DNA from: Streptomyces sp. DvalAA-14 | GTDB lineage: Bacteria; Actinomycetota; Actinomycetes; Streptomycetales; Streptomycetaceae | DNA: 64,000 nucleotides | Assembly (NCBI RefSeq): GCF_900091855.1 | Contig: NZ_FMCH01000356.1 | Span: 17,998 to 81,997, forward strand | Reading direction: 5' to 3' | Part shown: positions 1 to 8,861 of the stretch, piece by piece | Numbering within the stretch: position 1 is the first letter of the stretch | Layout of the letters: each line of letters starts with the position of its first letter | Position numbers and translations under genes: made by a program | Notes under the pieces: model-generated | Seen by the model: only the letters and a program-made list of their open reading frames with translations | Told to the model about the DNA's origin: nothing | Databases searched by the model: none

Positions 1-557
1 TGGGAGGCCAGCGAACGGATCTCGGCCCGGTCGAGGTAGAGCGTCCCGTTGAGGTGATCCGTCTCGTGCTGGACGATCCGGGCCGGCCAGCCGGTGACCT
101 CCTCGTCCAGCGGCCGGCCCCGCTCGTCCGTGCCGCGCAAGCGCACGGCCGCCGGACGCGACACCACCGCCTGCCAGCCGGAGACACTCAGGCATCCCTC
201 GTAGAACGCCGCCCGCCGGCTGCCGACCGCGTCATAGGCCGGGTTGACCAGCACCCTGAAGGGCAGCGGCACCCGCTCGCGGACATCGCTGATCTCGCCG
301 CCGGGGCCCCCGGGGTCCTCCAGCACCGCGATGCGCAAGGGGACACCGATCTGGGGAGCGGCCAGCCCGACGCCCGGTGCGGCATGCATCGTCGCCTTCA
401 TCGCCTCGACCAGGCGCGCCAGCAACCCGTCGTCGAGTTGGCCGTCGTAGGGCGCGGCCGGCCGGCGCAGCACCGGATCACCGGCCTGCACGATCGGCAG
501 CGGGCGAGGACCGTCCAGCAGTGTCCCGACCATGTCGGGCAGCTTCAGAGCGTTCAC
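1..557 (-). CDS. def: Peptide deformylase, 3' end cut off by the window edge
   Basis: Removes the N-formyl group from nascent proteins at the ribosome using a metal bound by one Cys and two His. All three family motifs are visible on the minus strand: GVGLAAPQIG near residue 60, EGCLSVSGW around residue 105, and QHETDHLNGT (the HExxH helix) near residue 150. The frame is still open at base 1, so roughly the last ten or more residues are missing. I chose the GTG at 557 rather than the in-frame ATG at 533 because TACGGT lies six bases upstream with no Shine-Dalgarno, the leaderless arrangement seen at several other genes here. The family is certain; the start is moderately certain. Confidence 0.93.
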   Translation of the reverse strand, partial: MNALKLPDMVGTLLDGPRPLPIVQAGDPVLRRPAAPYDGQLDDGLLARLVEAMKATMHAAPGVGLAAPQIGVPLRIAVLEDPGGPGGEISDVRERVPLPFRVLVNPAYDAVGSRRAAFYEGCLSVSGWQAVVSRPAAVRLRGTDERGRPLDEEVTGWPARIVQHETDHLNGTLYLDRAEIRSLAS

Positions 558-725
558 CGTGCCACCGTAACCAGCCCGCGGGACCGGGGAGGATCCGCGG
601 ACCGGGTTCAGCGGGCCGTCCGCCGGCGGCGGGCCGGGAGCGCCAGGGCCCGGCGGGAGGCGCGGCGCCCGCCCGACCGGCGGCAACGGGAGCGCTGAGG
701 CACGCTGGGAGCGGAGGTGGTCGCC

Positions 726-3062
726 GTGGCAGCCGATGATCCGCTGATGGTCGTGGACAGCACGGGCACGGTCGTCGAATGGAGCCGACCGGCCGAAGAG
801 CTGCTGGGGCGGACCGCGGACGACGTGGTGGGCCGGCCGGCGGCCGACCTCGTCACCGACAGCTGCCCGGATTCCGGCCGCGACACACCGGCGCTGCGGC
901 ACCGGGACGGTCGGGCGGTCGCCGCCGGCCTGCGGGTCCGACCGGTGGTGCGTCCCGATGCGTCGGTGCTGTGGGCCGTCCGGCTGGGGACGGGCGGCGA
1001 GGACCGCGCGGCCGAGAGCGGGACGGCGGTCCTGGAGTCCATGTTCGCCCGGGCCCCGGCCGGCTTGCATGTCGTGGACACCGACCTGCGGATCATCCAG
1101 ATGAACCCGGCCGCGCAGACCATGTGCGCCGCGTCCGCCGAGCGGATGCTCGGCCACCGCATCACCGAGGTGTACGACCTCTTCAGCCCGTCCCGGGTGG
1201 AGGCGATGCTCCGGGAGGTGCTGGACAGCGGTGTGCCGGCTCCGGAGCGTCCGGAGCCGGCGCATTCGAGGGCCGAACCGGGACGGGAGTGCGTGCTGGC
1301 GGTGTCGGCCTTCCCGCTGGAGGGCCCGGCGGGGACCCCACTGGGGATGGCGGTGGTGGTACGCGATGTCACCGGCATCGAGGCGGCGCACGTCCGCACC
1401 CGGATCCTGGAAGCCGTCCGGGACCAGGTCGGACGGACCCTCGACGTGGTGGCCACCTGCGAGGATCTCGCGCAGTCCCTGGTACCGGCCTTCGCCGATG
1501 TCGCGATCGTCGAAGTGGTGGACTCGGTCGTGCGCGGCGAGGACCCTCCGCTCGGCCCCGCGTCCCGGAATGTGCCGTTGCGCCGCGCGGCGATCCGCTC
1601 CAGCGGCAGGGAGTACGAGCTGCAGGCCCACCCGGTGGGCGATGTCCGCGGTCTGCCGGCGCCGACCCCGTACTCGCAGTCCCTGACCGACCTGCGGCCG
1701 CGCCTGGTCGCCTTGAACTCCGAGACTCCCTGGCTGGACGCGGACCCGGCCCGGGCCGAGGCGATCCGCGCGGCGGGCGCTCATTCCCTGATCGTGGCAC
1801 CGCTGAGCCTGCGCGGCGTGGTGCTCGGTCTGCTGAGCCTGTACCGGACCAGAACGGCCGCCCCCTTCGACGAGGACGATGTCGGCCTCTCCCTCGTGGT
1901 GGCCTCCCACGGCGCGCTGTCCATCGACAACGCCCGCCGTTTCACCCGCGAGCACACCGTCGCCTCGACCGTCCACCGCCATCTGCTGCCGCAGCGCCCC
2001 GCGTCGCAGACCGCCGTCGAAACCGCCCATGTGCAGGTTTTCGGTGAGCGCGGTGGCGGGGGCTGGTACGACGCCTTCGGGTTGTCCGGGGGCCGCACCG
2101 CCCTGGTCGTGGGTGAGGTGGCCGGGCAGGGCATCAACACCGCCGCCACGATGGGCCAGCTGCGGACGGTCATCCACTCGCTGGCCACGCTCGACCTGGA
2201 GCCCGACGAGCTGCTCGCGCGGGTCAACGACACCGCCAACCGGCTGGCCGCCGAGCGCGCCACACTCCCGCCGAGCGACCCCCTTCGCCGGGACCCCCTC
2301 ACCGCCAGCTGTGTGTACGCGATCTACGACCCCTTCAGCTGTACCTGCACACTCGCCCGGGCGGGCCACCCCCCACCCGTGCTCGCTCGGCCCGACGGCA
2401 CCACCGCGGTCCCCGACCTGCCGGGAAGAGCGGCCCTCGGTACGGTGGACGGACCGCCCTTCTGCGTCACGAGCCTCGACCTCACCGACGGAAGCATCCT
2501 GGGTTTCTACACTCCCGCGCTGCTGCAGGCCACACCATCGGCGATGGACACGCTCCGGCGGATTCTGGCCACGACCGACCGTCCCCTGCAGAGCCTCTGC
2601 GACGACGCCCTCTACCGTCTGCGCGGCGGCACCGGCCAGGGAGACTCGCTCCTCCTCCTCGCCCGCACCCACTCCTTCCCGGCTTCCGCCAGCGCGAGCT
2701 GGCCGCTCGACGACTCCCCCGAGGCCGCCGCCACCGCCCGCGCCCTCGTCCGCCGCCAGCTCACCGACTGGCACCAACCCGCCGAAACCGTGGACGCGAC
2801 CGAACTCATCGTCAGTGAACTGGTGACGAACGCCGTGCGGCACGGCCATGCTCCCCTGCAACTGCGCATCATCCGGGACCAGATGCTCACCTGCGAGGTG
2901 AACGACGGCAACAGCACCGGGCCGCGCGTGCGCCATGCCCGGGCAGCCGACGAGAACGGGCGAGGACTGTTCATCGTCGCCCAGGTCGCCGACCACTGGG
3001 GCACCCGCTACACGACAGACGGGAAGACCGTCTGGGCCGAACAGATCCTGCCGGCGCGATAG
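726..3062 (+). CDS. PAS-GAF-SpoIIE phosphatase-HATPase regulatory protein with degenerate phosphatase site
   Basis: A 778-residue cytosolic regulator of the kind that controls anti-sigma/anti-anti-sigma switches. Order of parts: a first PAS domain (about 1-95), a second PAS (about 110-215), a GAF domain (about 245-410), a PP2C/SpoIIE phosphatase (about 420-645) and a C-terminal RsbW-like histidine-kinase ATPase (about 660-775). The ATPase has an intact N box (SELVTNAVRHG) and G box (ENGRGLFIVAQVA). The phosphatase does not look intact: the usual GGDWYD metal site reads GGGWYDAF and the usual GDVxGHG reads GEVAGQG. The GTG at 726 was chosen because GGAGG at 713-717 is eight bases upstream; an in-frame GTG at 717 overlaps that signal. 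It stands alone, transcribed divergently from deformylase. Family assignment is firm; loss of phosphatase activity is inference. Confidence 0.92.
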   Translation: MAADDPLMVVDSTGTVVEWSRPAEELLGRTADDVVGRPAADLVTDSCPDSGRDTPALRHRDGRAVAAGLRVRPVVRPDASVLWAVRLGTGGEDRAAESGTAVLESMFARAPAGLHVVDTDLRIIQMNPAAQTMCAASAERMLGHRITEVYDLFSPSRVEAMLREVLDSGVPAPERPEPAHSRAEPGRECVLAVSAFPLEGPAGTPLGMAVVVRDVTGIEAAHVRTRILEAVRDQVGRTLDVVATCEDLAQSLVPAFADVAIVEVVDSVVRGEDPPLGPASRNVPLRRAAIRSSGREYELQAHPVGDVRGLPAPTPYSQSLTDLRPRLVALNSETPWLDADPARAEAIRAAGAHSLIVAPLSLRGVVLGLLSLYRTRTAAPFDEDDVGLSLVVASHGALSIDNARRFTREHTVASTVHRHLLPQRPASQTAVETAHVQVFGERGGGGWYDAFGLSGGRTALVVGEVAGQGINTAATMGQLRTVIHSLATLDLEPDELLARVNDTANRLAAERATLPPSDPLRRDPLTASCVYAIYDPFSCTCTLARAGHPPPVLARPDGTTAVPDLPGRAALGTVDGPPFCVTSLDLTDGSILGFYTPALLQATPSAMDTLRRILATTDRPLQSLCDDALYRLRGGTGQGDSLLLLARTHSFPASASASWPLDDSPEAAATARALVRRQLTDWHQPAETVDATELIVSELVTNAVRHGHAPLQLRIIRDQMLTCEVNDGNSTGPRVRHARAADENGRGLFIVAQVADHWGTRYTTDGKTVWAEQILPAR

Positions 3063-3117
3063 TCGGGACCTGACGACGCCGGCAGTCGGCGCCGTCAGAC
3101 GACGCGCCGACCCGGGA

Positions 3118-4140
3118 TCAGCGCCAGCCGAGCTCCGGTGCCACGTGGGTGAGGATGCTCTCCAGCAGATGGGCGTTGTACTCCACCCCGAGCTGGTTCG
3201 GGATGGTCAGCAGCAGGGTGTCCGCGGCCTGGATGGCCTCGTCGTCCTTGAGCTGCTTGACCAGGACGTCCGGCTCGGCGGCGTACGAGCGGCCGAAGAT
3301 GGCCCGGGTGTTCTCGTCGATCATGCCGACCTGGTCCCGCGAGTTGCGGTCCTGGCCGAAGTAGGCCCGGTCCAGCTCGTTGGTCAGCGCGAAGATGCTG
3401 CGGCTGACCGAGACCCGCGGCTCGCGCGGATGACCTGCCGCCTTGTACGCCTCGCGGTACGCCTCGATCTGCTTGCGCTGCTGGACGTGCAGCGGTTCGC
3501 CCGTCTCGTCGTCCTTCAAGGTGGAACTCTGCAGGTTCATCCCCAGCTGCCCGGCCCAGACGGCGGTCGCGTTGGAGCCGGAACCCCACCAGATCCGGTC
3601 ACGCAGGCCCTCGGAGTAGGGCTCGACGCGCAGCAGTCCCGGCGGGTTGGGGAACATCGGCCGCGGGTTCGGCGCCGCGAAACCCTCGCCCTCCAGCACC
3701 TTGACAAATGCCTCGGTGTGCCGGCGGGCCATGTCCGCGGCGGTCTCGCCCTCCGCCGGGGTGTAACCGAAGTGGCGCCATCCGTCGATCACCTGTTCCG
3801 GTGACCCGCGGCTGACACCGAGCTGCAGCCGGCCGCCGGAGATCAGGTCGGCGGCGCCGGCGTCCTCGGCCATGTACAGCGGGTTCTCGTAGCGCATGTC
3901 GATGACCCCGGTGCCGATCTCGATCGTCGAGGTCCGTGCACCGATGGCCGCGAGCAGCGGGAACGGGCTGCCCGCCTGCTGCGCGAAATGGTGCACGCGG
4001 AAGTACGCGCCGTCCACCCCGAGCTGCTCGGCGGCGACCGCCAGGTCGATGGACTGGTGCAGGAAATCGGCGGCCGAGCGGGTCTTGGAGTGCGCGTTCG
4101 GCGACCAGTGGCCGAAGGAAAGGAATCCAATCTTCTTCAC
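3118..4140 (-). CDS. LLM class flavin-dependent oxidoreductase (luciferase-like)
   Basis: A 340-residue bacterial luciferase-like monooxygenase that would use reduced flavin (F420 or FMN) and act in the cytosol. The N-terminus runs KKIGFLSFGHW and continues with the family's (beta/alpha)8 signatures, including GTGVIDMRYENP and SGGRLQLGVSRGSPEQVIDGW. Length matches the family (320-360). The start is the GTG at 4140, with GAGGG just upstream; the longer frame to 4191 would add a tail without family similarity. It converges with the SpoIIE-type gene (stop codons 55 bases apart) and is divergent from the DUF4331 gene. The substrate cannot be read from the sequence. Confidence 0.9.
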   Translation of the reverse strand: MKKIGFLSFGHWSPNAHSKTRSAADFLHQSIDLAVAAEQLGVDGAYFRVHHFAQQAGSPFPLLAAIGARTSTIEIGTGVIDMRYENPLYMAEDAGAADLISGGRLQLGVSRGSPEQVIDGWRHFGYTPAEGETAADMARRHTEAFVKVLEGEGFAAPNPRPMFPNPPGLLRVEPYSEGLRDRIWWGSGSNATAVWAGQLGMNLQSSTLKDDETGEPLHVQQRKQIEAYREAYKAAGHPREPRVSVSRSIFALTNELDRAYFGQDRNSRDQVGMIDENTRAIFGRSYAAEPDVLVKQLKDDEAIQAADTLLLTIPNQLGVEYNAHLLESILTHVAPELGWR

Positions 4141-4357
4141 ATCACCCTCAAGCGTCCGGCGGCCCGCGTTTGATTCCCCGCGTCGGCACATCCGCCCTGA
4201 CCAGCCCGTGCGGGCGTCTCGCCGCGCAGGCGCGGGCCGGCCCGATTATTCTGGGGTGTGGGTAATGCCACCCGTCGGCAGTGCGGCGCCGCGCTTCGGT
4301 GCCAGGACACCTCGGCACCTCGTGCCATGCCGCCGCGAATGTTTTGGAGTCGTTGCC

Positions 4358-5389
4358 ATGTCCCATCATCTCGATTCCTCCGCGGCACGGGCTGACGCCC
4401 GGCTGAACATCTCCGACATGTACGTGTTCCGGGGCGACCGCGGCACGGTCCTGGTGATGAACGTGTGCTCCGACTCCGCGGGCCCGGACGCGCCCAAGGG
4501 GTTCCACCCCGAAGCCCGGTACGAATTCAAGATCGACGGCACGGGCGACGCCGTCGAGAACCTGACCTACCGCCTCGGTTTCGGAGCGCCGGACACGGAC
4601 GGGTCGCAACCGGTCGAACTGCGCCGGCTCGTGGGCGCGGAGGCGGCCGACGACACGGCGGACGGCACCGTCCTGCTCACCGGCAGGACAGGGACGACCC
4701 TCAGCAGCGGCGGCGGCCTGCGGGTGTGGACCGGCCGCGCCGGCGACCCGTTCTGGATGAACCCGGGCGTGGTGGAGGCCGTGGGCCAGGCGTTCGAACA
4801 CGGCACGGACGTCGAGCTGCCGGAACCGGATCCGTCGCCCGTGACCAGCCTTTTCTCGGGACAGAAAGTGCAGTCGATCGTGCTGGAGATACCGGACGGC
4901 GGTCTGCTGCCCTTCACCCGCGGCAAGGACATCGGCGTATGGGGCGTCACCGCGCTCGCCACCGATGCCGGCGGGTGGCACCGCATCAACAGGTTCGGGC
5001 TCCCGATGGTCTCGCCGATCTTCGCCCAGTTCGACAACGAATTCGCCGAACGGCTGAATCAGAGCGAACCCGCCGACGACGCCGACACCTTCCGCCAGGA
5101 GATCGCCGACCGGGTCGCCGCGGTGGTCGGCGCCCGGGGCACCACGTCCGATCCGCACACGTACGGTGAGCAGGTCGCCGACCGCATCCTTCCGGACATC
5201 CTGCCCTACACGATCGGTACTCCCGCGGTCTTCGGCTTCGCGAAGTTCAACGGCCGGGCGCTGACCGACAACGCCGGCGAGGTCATGTTCTCCCTCACCA
5301 CCGACAGCGCGCTGGGCGTCGGCCTGGGCAAGGAGGCCGTCGACGCGCCGGCCACCCCGTTCTTCCCCTATCTGGCACCGGCCGCCTGA
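4358..5389 (+). CDS. DUF4331 family protein
   Basis: A 343-residue member of DUF4331, a family of unknown function common in actinobacteria and proteobacteria. The start MSHHLDSSAARADARLNISD contains the family's opening block (SHHxDS...D.R.NxxDxYVF), and the later blocks FKIDGTGDAVENLTYR and a C-terminal FPYLAP tail also fit. No signal peptide or membrane segment is evident. The ATG at 4358 has TTTTGGAGT about nine bases upstream, so the longer open frame starting further left is not needed. It is a monocistronic gene between two unrelated genes. No reaction is known for the family. Confidence 0.9.
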   Translation: MSHHLDSSAARADARLNISDMYVFRGDRGTVLVMNVCSDSAGPDAPKGFHPEARYEFKIDGTGDAVENLTYRLGFGAPDTDGSQPVELRRLVGAEAADDTADGTVLLTGRTGTTLSSGGGLRVWTGRAGDPFWMNPGVVEAVGQAFEHGTDVELPEPDPSPVTSLFSGQKVQSIVLEIPDGGLLPFTRGKDIGVWGVTALATDAGGWHRINRFGLPMVSPIFAQFDNEFAERLNQSEPADDADTFRQEIADRVAAVVGARGTTSDPHTYGEQVADRILPDILPYTIGTPAVFGFAKFNGRALTDNAGEVMFSLTTDSALGVGLGKEAVDAPATPFFPYLAPAA

Positions 5390-5689
5390 CACACCGCCGT
5401 TGCCGCGGTGGCATCCCGTCGGGCGCGGGCACGCGGCCACCATCTCCGCGGTGGCGTCGGGCAGGAGCCGTGACCCGGTCTGCGGCGGGAGCAGCGAGGG
5501 GGCGTCATGGTGTCTCCGCGTGGTTCGGGCGGCAGGGCTCGGAGTCGGTTCGGGGTCGGTTCGGTCGGGTTCCCCGACCCCGGAGGAGCGGGCAGAATGA
5601 CATGGCGCGGCGCCCTCGGGCAGTCCCCGCTCGGAACAGCGGGCCTCCCCAGGATCAGCCCGTCGGCCACACTCTCGGGGGACGGTGCG
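5390..5689. other. Intergenic region between DUF4331 and methyltransferase genes
   Basis: No gene seen on either strand. There are weak short inverted repeats just after the upstream stop (CACCGC/GCGGTG) that could act as a modest terminator, and a cluster of GGTTCGG repeats around 5545-5570 of unknown meaning. Confidence 0.4.
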
Positions 5690-6580
5690 ATGGCACGCAC
5701 GGGTCGACGTGACCTCGGACGGCTGTTCAACGAGGTGCCGGAGCTCTACGACCGCGTCCGGCCGGGCTACCCGGACGCGTTGTTCGCGGATCTGTTCGCC
5801 ATCGCCGGCCTGGACGAACGATCCTCGGTACTCGAGGTGGGCTGCGGGACCGGCCAGGCGACGCGTTCGCTGGCCGCGCTCGGATGCGCCGTGACCGCCG
5901 TCGAGCCGGGCGCCGCGATGGCCGCACTCGCTCGGCGGCGACTGGCCGCCTTCGGCACCGTGGGCGTGGAGACATCGGCGTTCGAGGGGTGGGACGACCG
6001 CGGCGCCCGTTTCGATGCCCTGGTGGCCGCGTCGGCCTGGCACTGGATCGATCCCTCGGCCGGCTGGCGGCGCGCGCACGACGTGCTCCATCCAGGTGGG
6101 TGGATCGCCTTGCTGAGCAACGTTGTTGTCCGCCGGCCGGGCGAGCCGGAGGTGTACGCCGAGACCGCCGATCTCCACGAGCGGTTCTCCCCCGGAAACC
6201 CCGGCTGGGGTCATCCGCCGCTCGAGAGCGACGTAGGTGCGACCACTGAGGGCTGGGGAGCCGGGGAGGGGGCACCGGTCGGCGAGCCCGGCGGCCTGTT
6301 CGGCCCGGCGATCGTGCGCTGCTACCCGACCGTCCAGTGGCTCGACGGCGACGGCTTCGCCGACCTCCTTCGCTCGACGTCGCTGTACCGGGTGCTCGGC
6401 GCCGAAGTCCGTGAGCCCCTGCTCGACGCCATCGCCGAGCGCATCCGCGACCGGATGGGCGACCGGGTGTCACGCCGTTACGTGAGCGTCCTGCGGATCG
6501 GACAGCGCCTGGCGGAACGCTCCGACGGCGTAGGGGCCTCGGCCGACGGCTCGGCGTGCGGGGCGAGCGGACCAACATGA
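5690..6580 (+). CDS. Class I SAM-dependent methyltransferase
   Basis: A 296-residue cytosolic methyltransferase. Motif I, the SAM-binding glycine loop, reads VLEVGCGTGQATRSLA near residue 55; an acidic residue for the ribose follows (VTAVEPGAAM); motif II-like AASAWHWID and the post-motif HPGGWIALLSN are also present. The N-terminal RRDLGRLFNEVPELYDRVRPGYP block is typical of the actinobacterial methyltransferases that open with RxxFxxxAxxYDxxRPGYP. The ATG at 5690 is preceded by a GGGGGACGG stretch; an upstream in-frame extension has no family similarity. The acceptor substrate is unknown. Confidence 0.9.
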   Translation: MARTGRRDLGRLFNEVPELYDRVRPGYPDALFADLFAIAGLDERSSVLEVGCGTGQATRSLAALGCAVTAVEPGAAMAALARRRLAAFGTVGVETSAFEGWDDRGARFDALVAASAWHWIDPSAGWRRAHDVLHPGGWIALLSNVVVRRPGEPEVYAETADLHERFSPGNPGWGHPPLESDVGATTEGWGAGEGAPVGEPGGLFGPAIVRCYPTVQWLDGDGFADLLRSTSLYRVLGAEVREPLLDAIAERIRDRMGDRVSRRYVSVLRIGQRLAERSDGVGASADGSACGASGPT

Positions 6581-6646
6581 GTGTTCGGCCGTCGGCACGA
6601 CCGGCCGCCTCACCTCCGTCCCGGCCGGGATCGGATCCCGGTCCGC

Positions 6647-7201
6647 TCAGCCTCTGTCGTCCGCCCGGTCGTACACCAGCAGGCCGTCGTCGCGCAGTCG
6701 GGCGCCGGCGGTCGGCCGGTGCGGGGCGAGCCGGCCGTCGTGGGCCAGGTGCAGCACCGGGGTCGAGCGGGCGAGCACCGCGAAGTCCGCGATGAGCCGC
6801 CGGTGGCAGCGCCACCACAGTGTCTCGGAGCACATGACGGCGGTGCGTACGGTCGGGACCGTCTCCAGCAGCTCGTCCATCGCCGCCACGAACTGCGGGT
6901 CCCTGGTGTATCCGGCGTATCCGCGGAAGGAGGCGTTGTTCCAGAAGGTGTCGGGGGAATCCGCCGCGGCCTTGCGGAAGCCGCCGAGCCGCGGCTCCCA
7001 CCGGTACGCGATTCCCTCCTGGGGCAACCACCGCGCGAGCGCGTCGCGGCCGGAGTCAGGGTGGCGACGGCTTCCGGGAACGGCGCGGACGTCGACCAGG
7101 GCCCGTACCCCCGCTCCGCCGAGCAGGGTGGCGATCCGGTCCCGGGTGGCGGTTCCGTGGCCGAAGGTGAGCAGCGGCGCGGGGCCGTCGGAGCCGGTCA
7201 C
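6647..7201 (-). CDS. DUF488 family protein
   Basis: A 184-residue DUF488 protein. Family marks visible: LLTFGHGT near the N-terminus, LVDVRAVPGSRRHP, the aromatic YRWEPRLGGFR block, FRGYAGYTRD and the Cys/His-containing MCSETLWWRCHRRLIAD near the C-terminus, the most conserved part. The function of the family is not established; the conserved Cys-Glu and Cys-His residues suggest a small-molecule or RNA-binding role. I prefer the GTG at 7201 because it puts the family start close to the initiation codon; the frame stays open to 7339 and an upstream start cannot be excluded. It converges with the methyltransferase gene. Confidence 0.82.
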   Translation of the reverse strand: MTGSDGPAPLLTFGHGTATRDRIATLLGGAGVRALVDVRAVPGSRRHPDSGRDALARWLPQEGIAYRWEPRLGGFRKAAADSPDTFWNNASFRGYAGYTRDPQFVAAMDELLETVPTVRTAVMCSETLWWRCHRRLIADFAVLARSTPVLHLAHDGRLAPHRPTAGARLRDDGLLVYDRADDRG

Positions 7202-7673
7202 CCCTGTGCCGGCACGGTGCCGCGGCGCCGGGTGGGGAGTGTCTGCATGATTCCAGTCTGCGCCGGAGCGGGCGCCGACAGCCGCTGCGACGTGCGGACC
7301 GCGCACCGCGCAGACCTGTGGGAGAGGCATCGAACTCAATTACCAGCGCGGGCCGGCCGACCCGGTCGCCCGGTCACCGACGCGCGGCCCGCTCATGGAC
7401 CCGGGGTCATGGTCGCTTCGGCCGGGGCGAAGCCGCAGCACACGTCGACACCCACACGTTTTCCCCGGCACCGACGGCGATGACAGCAGGGTGACAACCC
7501 TGCCGAGGGAGTTCCCGGCCAAACTACGCTTTCCGCACGCCTACCATGGGACATGGCGCGCAAGCCGCCGGCGGGTGCGACAGGCCCCGCCGGCGCAGGG
7601 CCGACCCCGGCAGCCGTCGAGGACACCAACCGCGCCATTCCCCACACGCACAACGAAAGCGAGCTGAACGGCC
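7202..7673. other. Intergenic region upstream of the coiled-coil/winged-helix gene
   Basis: No convincing gene. TACCAT at 7542-7547 and TACGCT at 7525-7530 are possible minus-10 elements for the downstream gene. An ATG at 7553 opens a frame of low coding character that runs into the next gene in another frame; I do not treat it as real. Confidence 0.35.
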
Positions 7674-8366
7674 GTGACCGACAACGCCACATTGAAGTCC
7701 CAGTATCTTGCCCAGGTCGAGGCCGACTTGGAGCGCACCACCAAGGAGCGGGAGCGTATCGCGGCGGATCTGGCCGCGCTCCAGGAGCAGTTGGCGACCC
7801 TCGAGCAGGACCACGCCCTGCTCGTGGGCGTGCATGAGACGCTGGCCGGCGCCATCCCTGCCGCCACCCCCGCCGCCGCGCAGGACACCGAAACGGCCGC
7901 CGTACCCGCCGCCGTACCCGCCGCCGTAGCCACTGCCGGACCCACCGATGTGCCGCCGGCCGCGGTGCCGCGGGCCCGCAAGCCCACCACGGCCCGCCGC
8001 GCGCCCAAGCCCGCGACCGGAAGCACGAAAACCGCGACCGGAGCCGCGACCAAGGATGCGGGCAACACCGCTACGGGCGGGAGCAGTTCCGCCGCAGCGC
8101 CCACCTTGGTGGAACTGGTCACCGCCGATCTCGCCGACCACAGCGAACCGCGCTCGGCCAGCGAAATCACCACCGCGCTCACCCACGCCCACCCGGGCCG
8201 GAAGATGCAGACCACCGTCGTGCGCAACACCCTCGAAGCCCTCGTCGCCAAGGGACAGAGCCTGCGCTCCAAGCAGGGCAGGTCCGTCTACTACTCGGCC
8301 ACCCGGACCGCCGACACGGCCCGCACCGCCGCCCCGGCCGGAAAGAAGCCCACGACCACCGCGTAG
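7674..8366 (+). CDS. Coiled-coil plus basic linker plus winged-helix-like protein, unnamed
   Basis: A 230-residue protein I cannot name. Three parts are visible. Residues about 5-60 form a heptad-rich coiled coil (EADLERTTKERERIAADLAAL and on). Residues about 60-140 are an Ala/Pro/Thr/Lys-rich, low-complexity and positively charged linker resembling histone H1-like tails (ARKPTTARRAPKP). Residues about 140-205 look like a winged-helix DNA-binding unit (TLVELVTADLADHSEPRSAS, then an RNTLEALVAKGQ helix and a basic YYSA wing). A nucleoid-associated or regulatory role is inference. Start is GTG 7674 with weak ribosome signal. No operon partner. Confidence 0.72.
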   Translation: MTDNATLKSQYLAQVEADLERTTKERERIAADLAALQEQLATLEQDHALLVGVHETLAGAIPAATPAAAQDTETAAVPAAVPAAVATAGPTDVPPAAVPRARKPTTARRAPKPATGSTKTATGAATKDAGNTATGGSSSAAAPTLVELVTADLADHSEPRSASEITTALTHAHPGRKMQTTVVRNTLEALVAKGQSLRSKQGRSVYYSATRTADTARTAAPAGKKPTTTA

Positions 8367-8504
8367 GGCCTGCACGTGCCCGACGGCGCCGATCCGTCGT
8401 GGCAGGGTGCCGGGTCGGCGCGCCGGACGGGCCCGGCGTCCGGCTGCCGGCGCCGATGGTGTCCCGTGGTGAGTGGGGCGCCGGCTCAGACATGGTGGGA
8501 GCCG

Positions 8505-8717
8505 GTCCCGGACCGTCACCTCGACGCCGGTCCCCCACCGAGACATGAACCGTTCGAGGATCTCCAGCACGGCGCGGTGCAGGTCACCGCGAGGCATGTC
8601 GGCGCCGGGCGGGCCGGCGGCAGTCAGCATCTCCTCCACGCGCGCCGCCACCTCGCGGTCGCCCTGCACGCCGTCGTGTCCCCATGAACTGTCCGGATGG
8701 AGACTGCGGGCACACAT
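8505..8717 (-). pseudogene. Possible gene fragment, about 71 coding-like codons, unidentified
   Basis: From the ATG at 8717 the minus-strand frame has strongly G/C-biased third positions for about 71 codons and reads like a helical protein (VAARVEEMLTAAG, then RAVLEILERFM, ending GVEVTVRD). After that the frame loses coding character and runs on over the opposite-strand gene, so no sensible stop exists. The same frame is open upstream of 8717 and encodes a Cys/His-containing stretch (CWAEAHGKPVRPQFCYLHDD) but has no start codon there. I read this as a decayed gene fragment; it could also be chance. Confidence 0.3.
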
Positions 8718-8861
8718 GAGGTGATCGTCGTGGAGGTAGCAGAACTGCGGCCGGACCGGTTTGCCGTGCGCCTCAGCCCAACACTGTCGCGGTGAGCCGG
8801 GACACCAACTCCGCCGGAACGTCGGCGGGTTCTGGCGCCGGTGGCGCTACGCTGCTGTGCC

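Noticed and set aside
7524..8717. A 397-codon minus-strand frame over the coiled-coil/winged-helix gene
   Set aside because: Only its first 71 codons look coding; the rest is a Gly/Arg-rich shadow. The first part is listed separately as a fragment.
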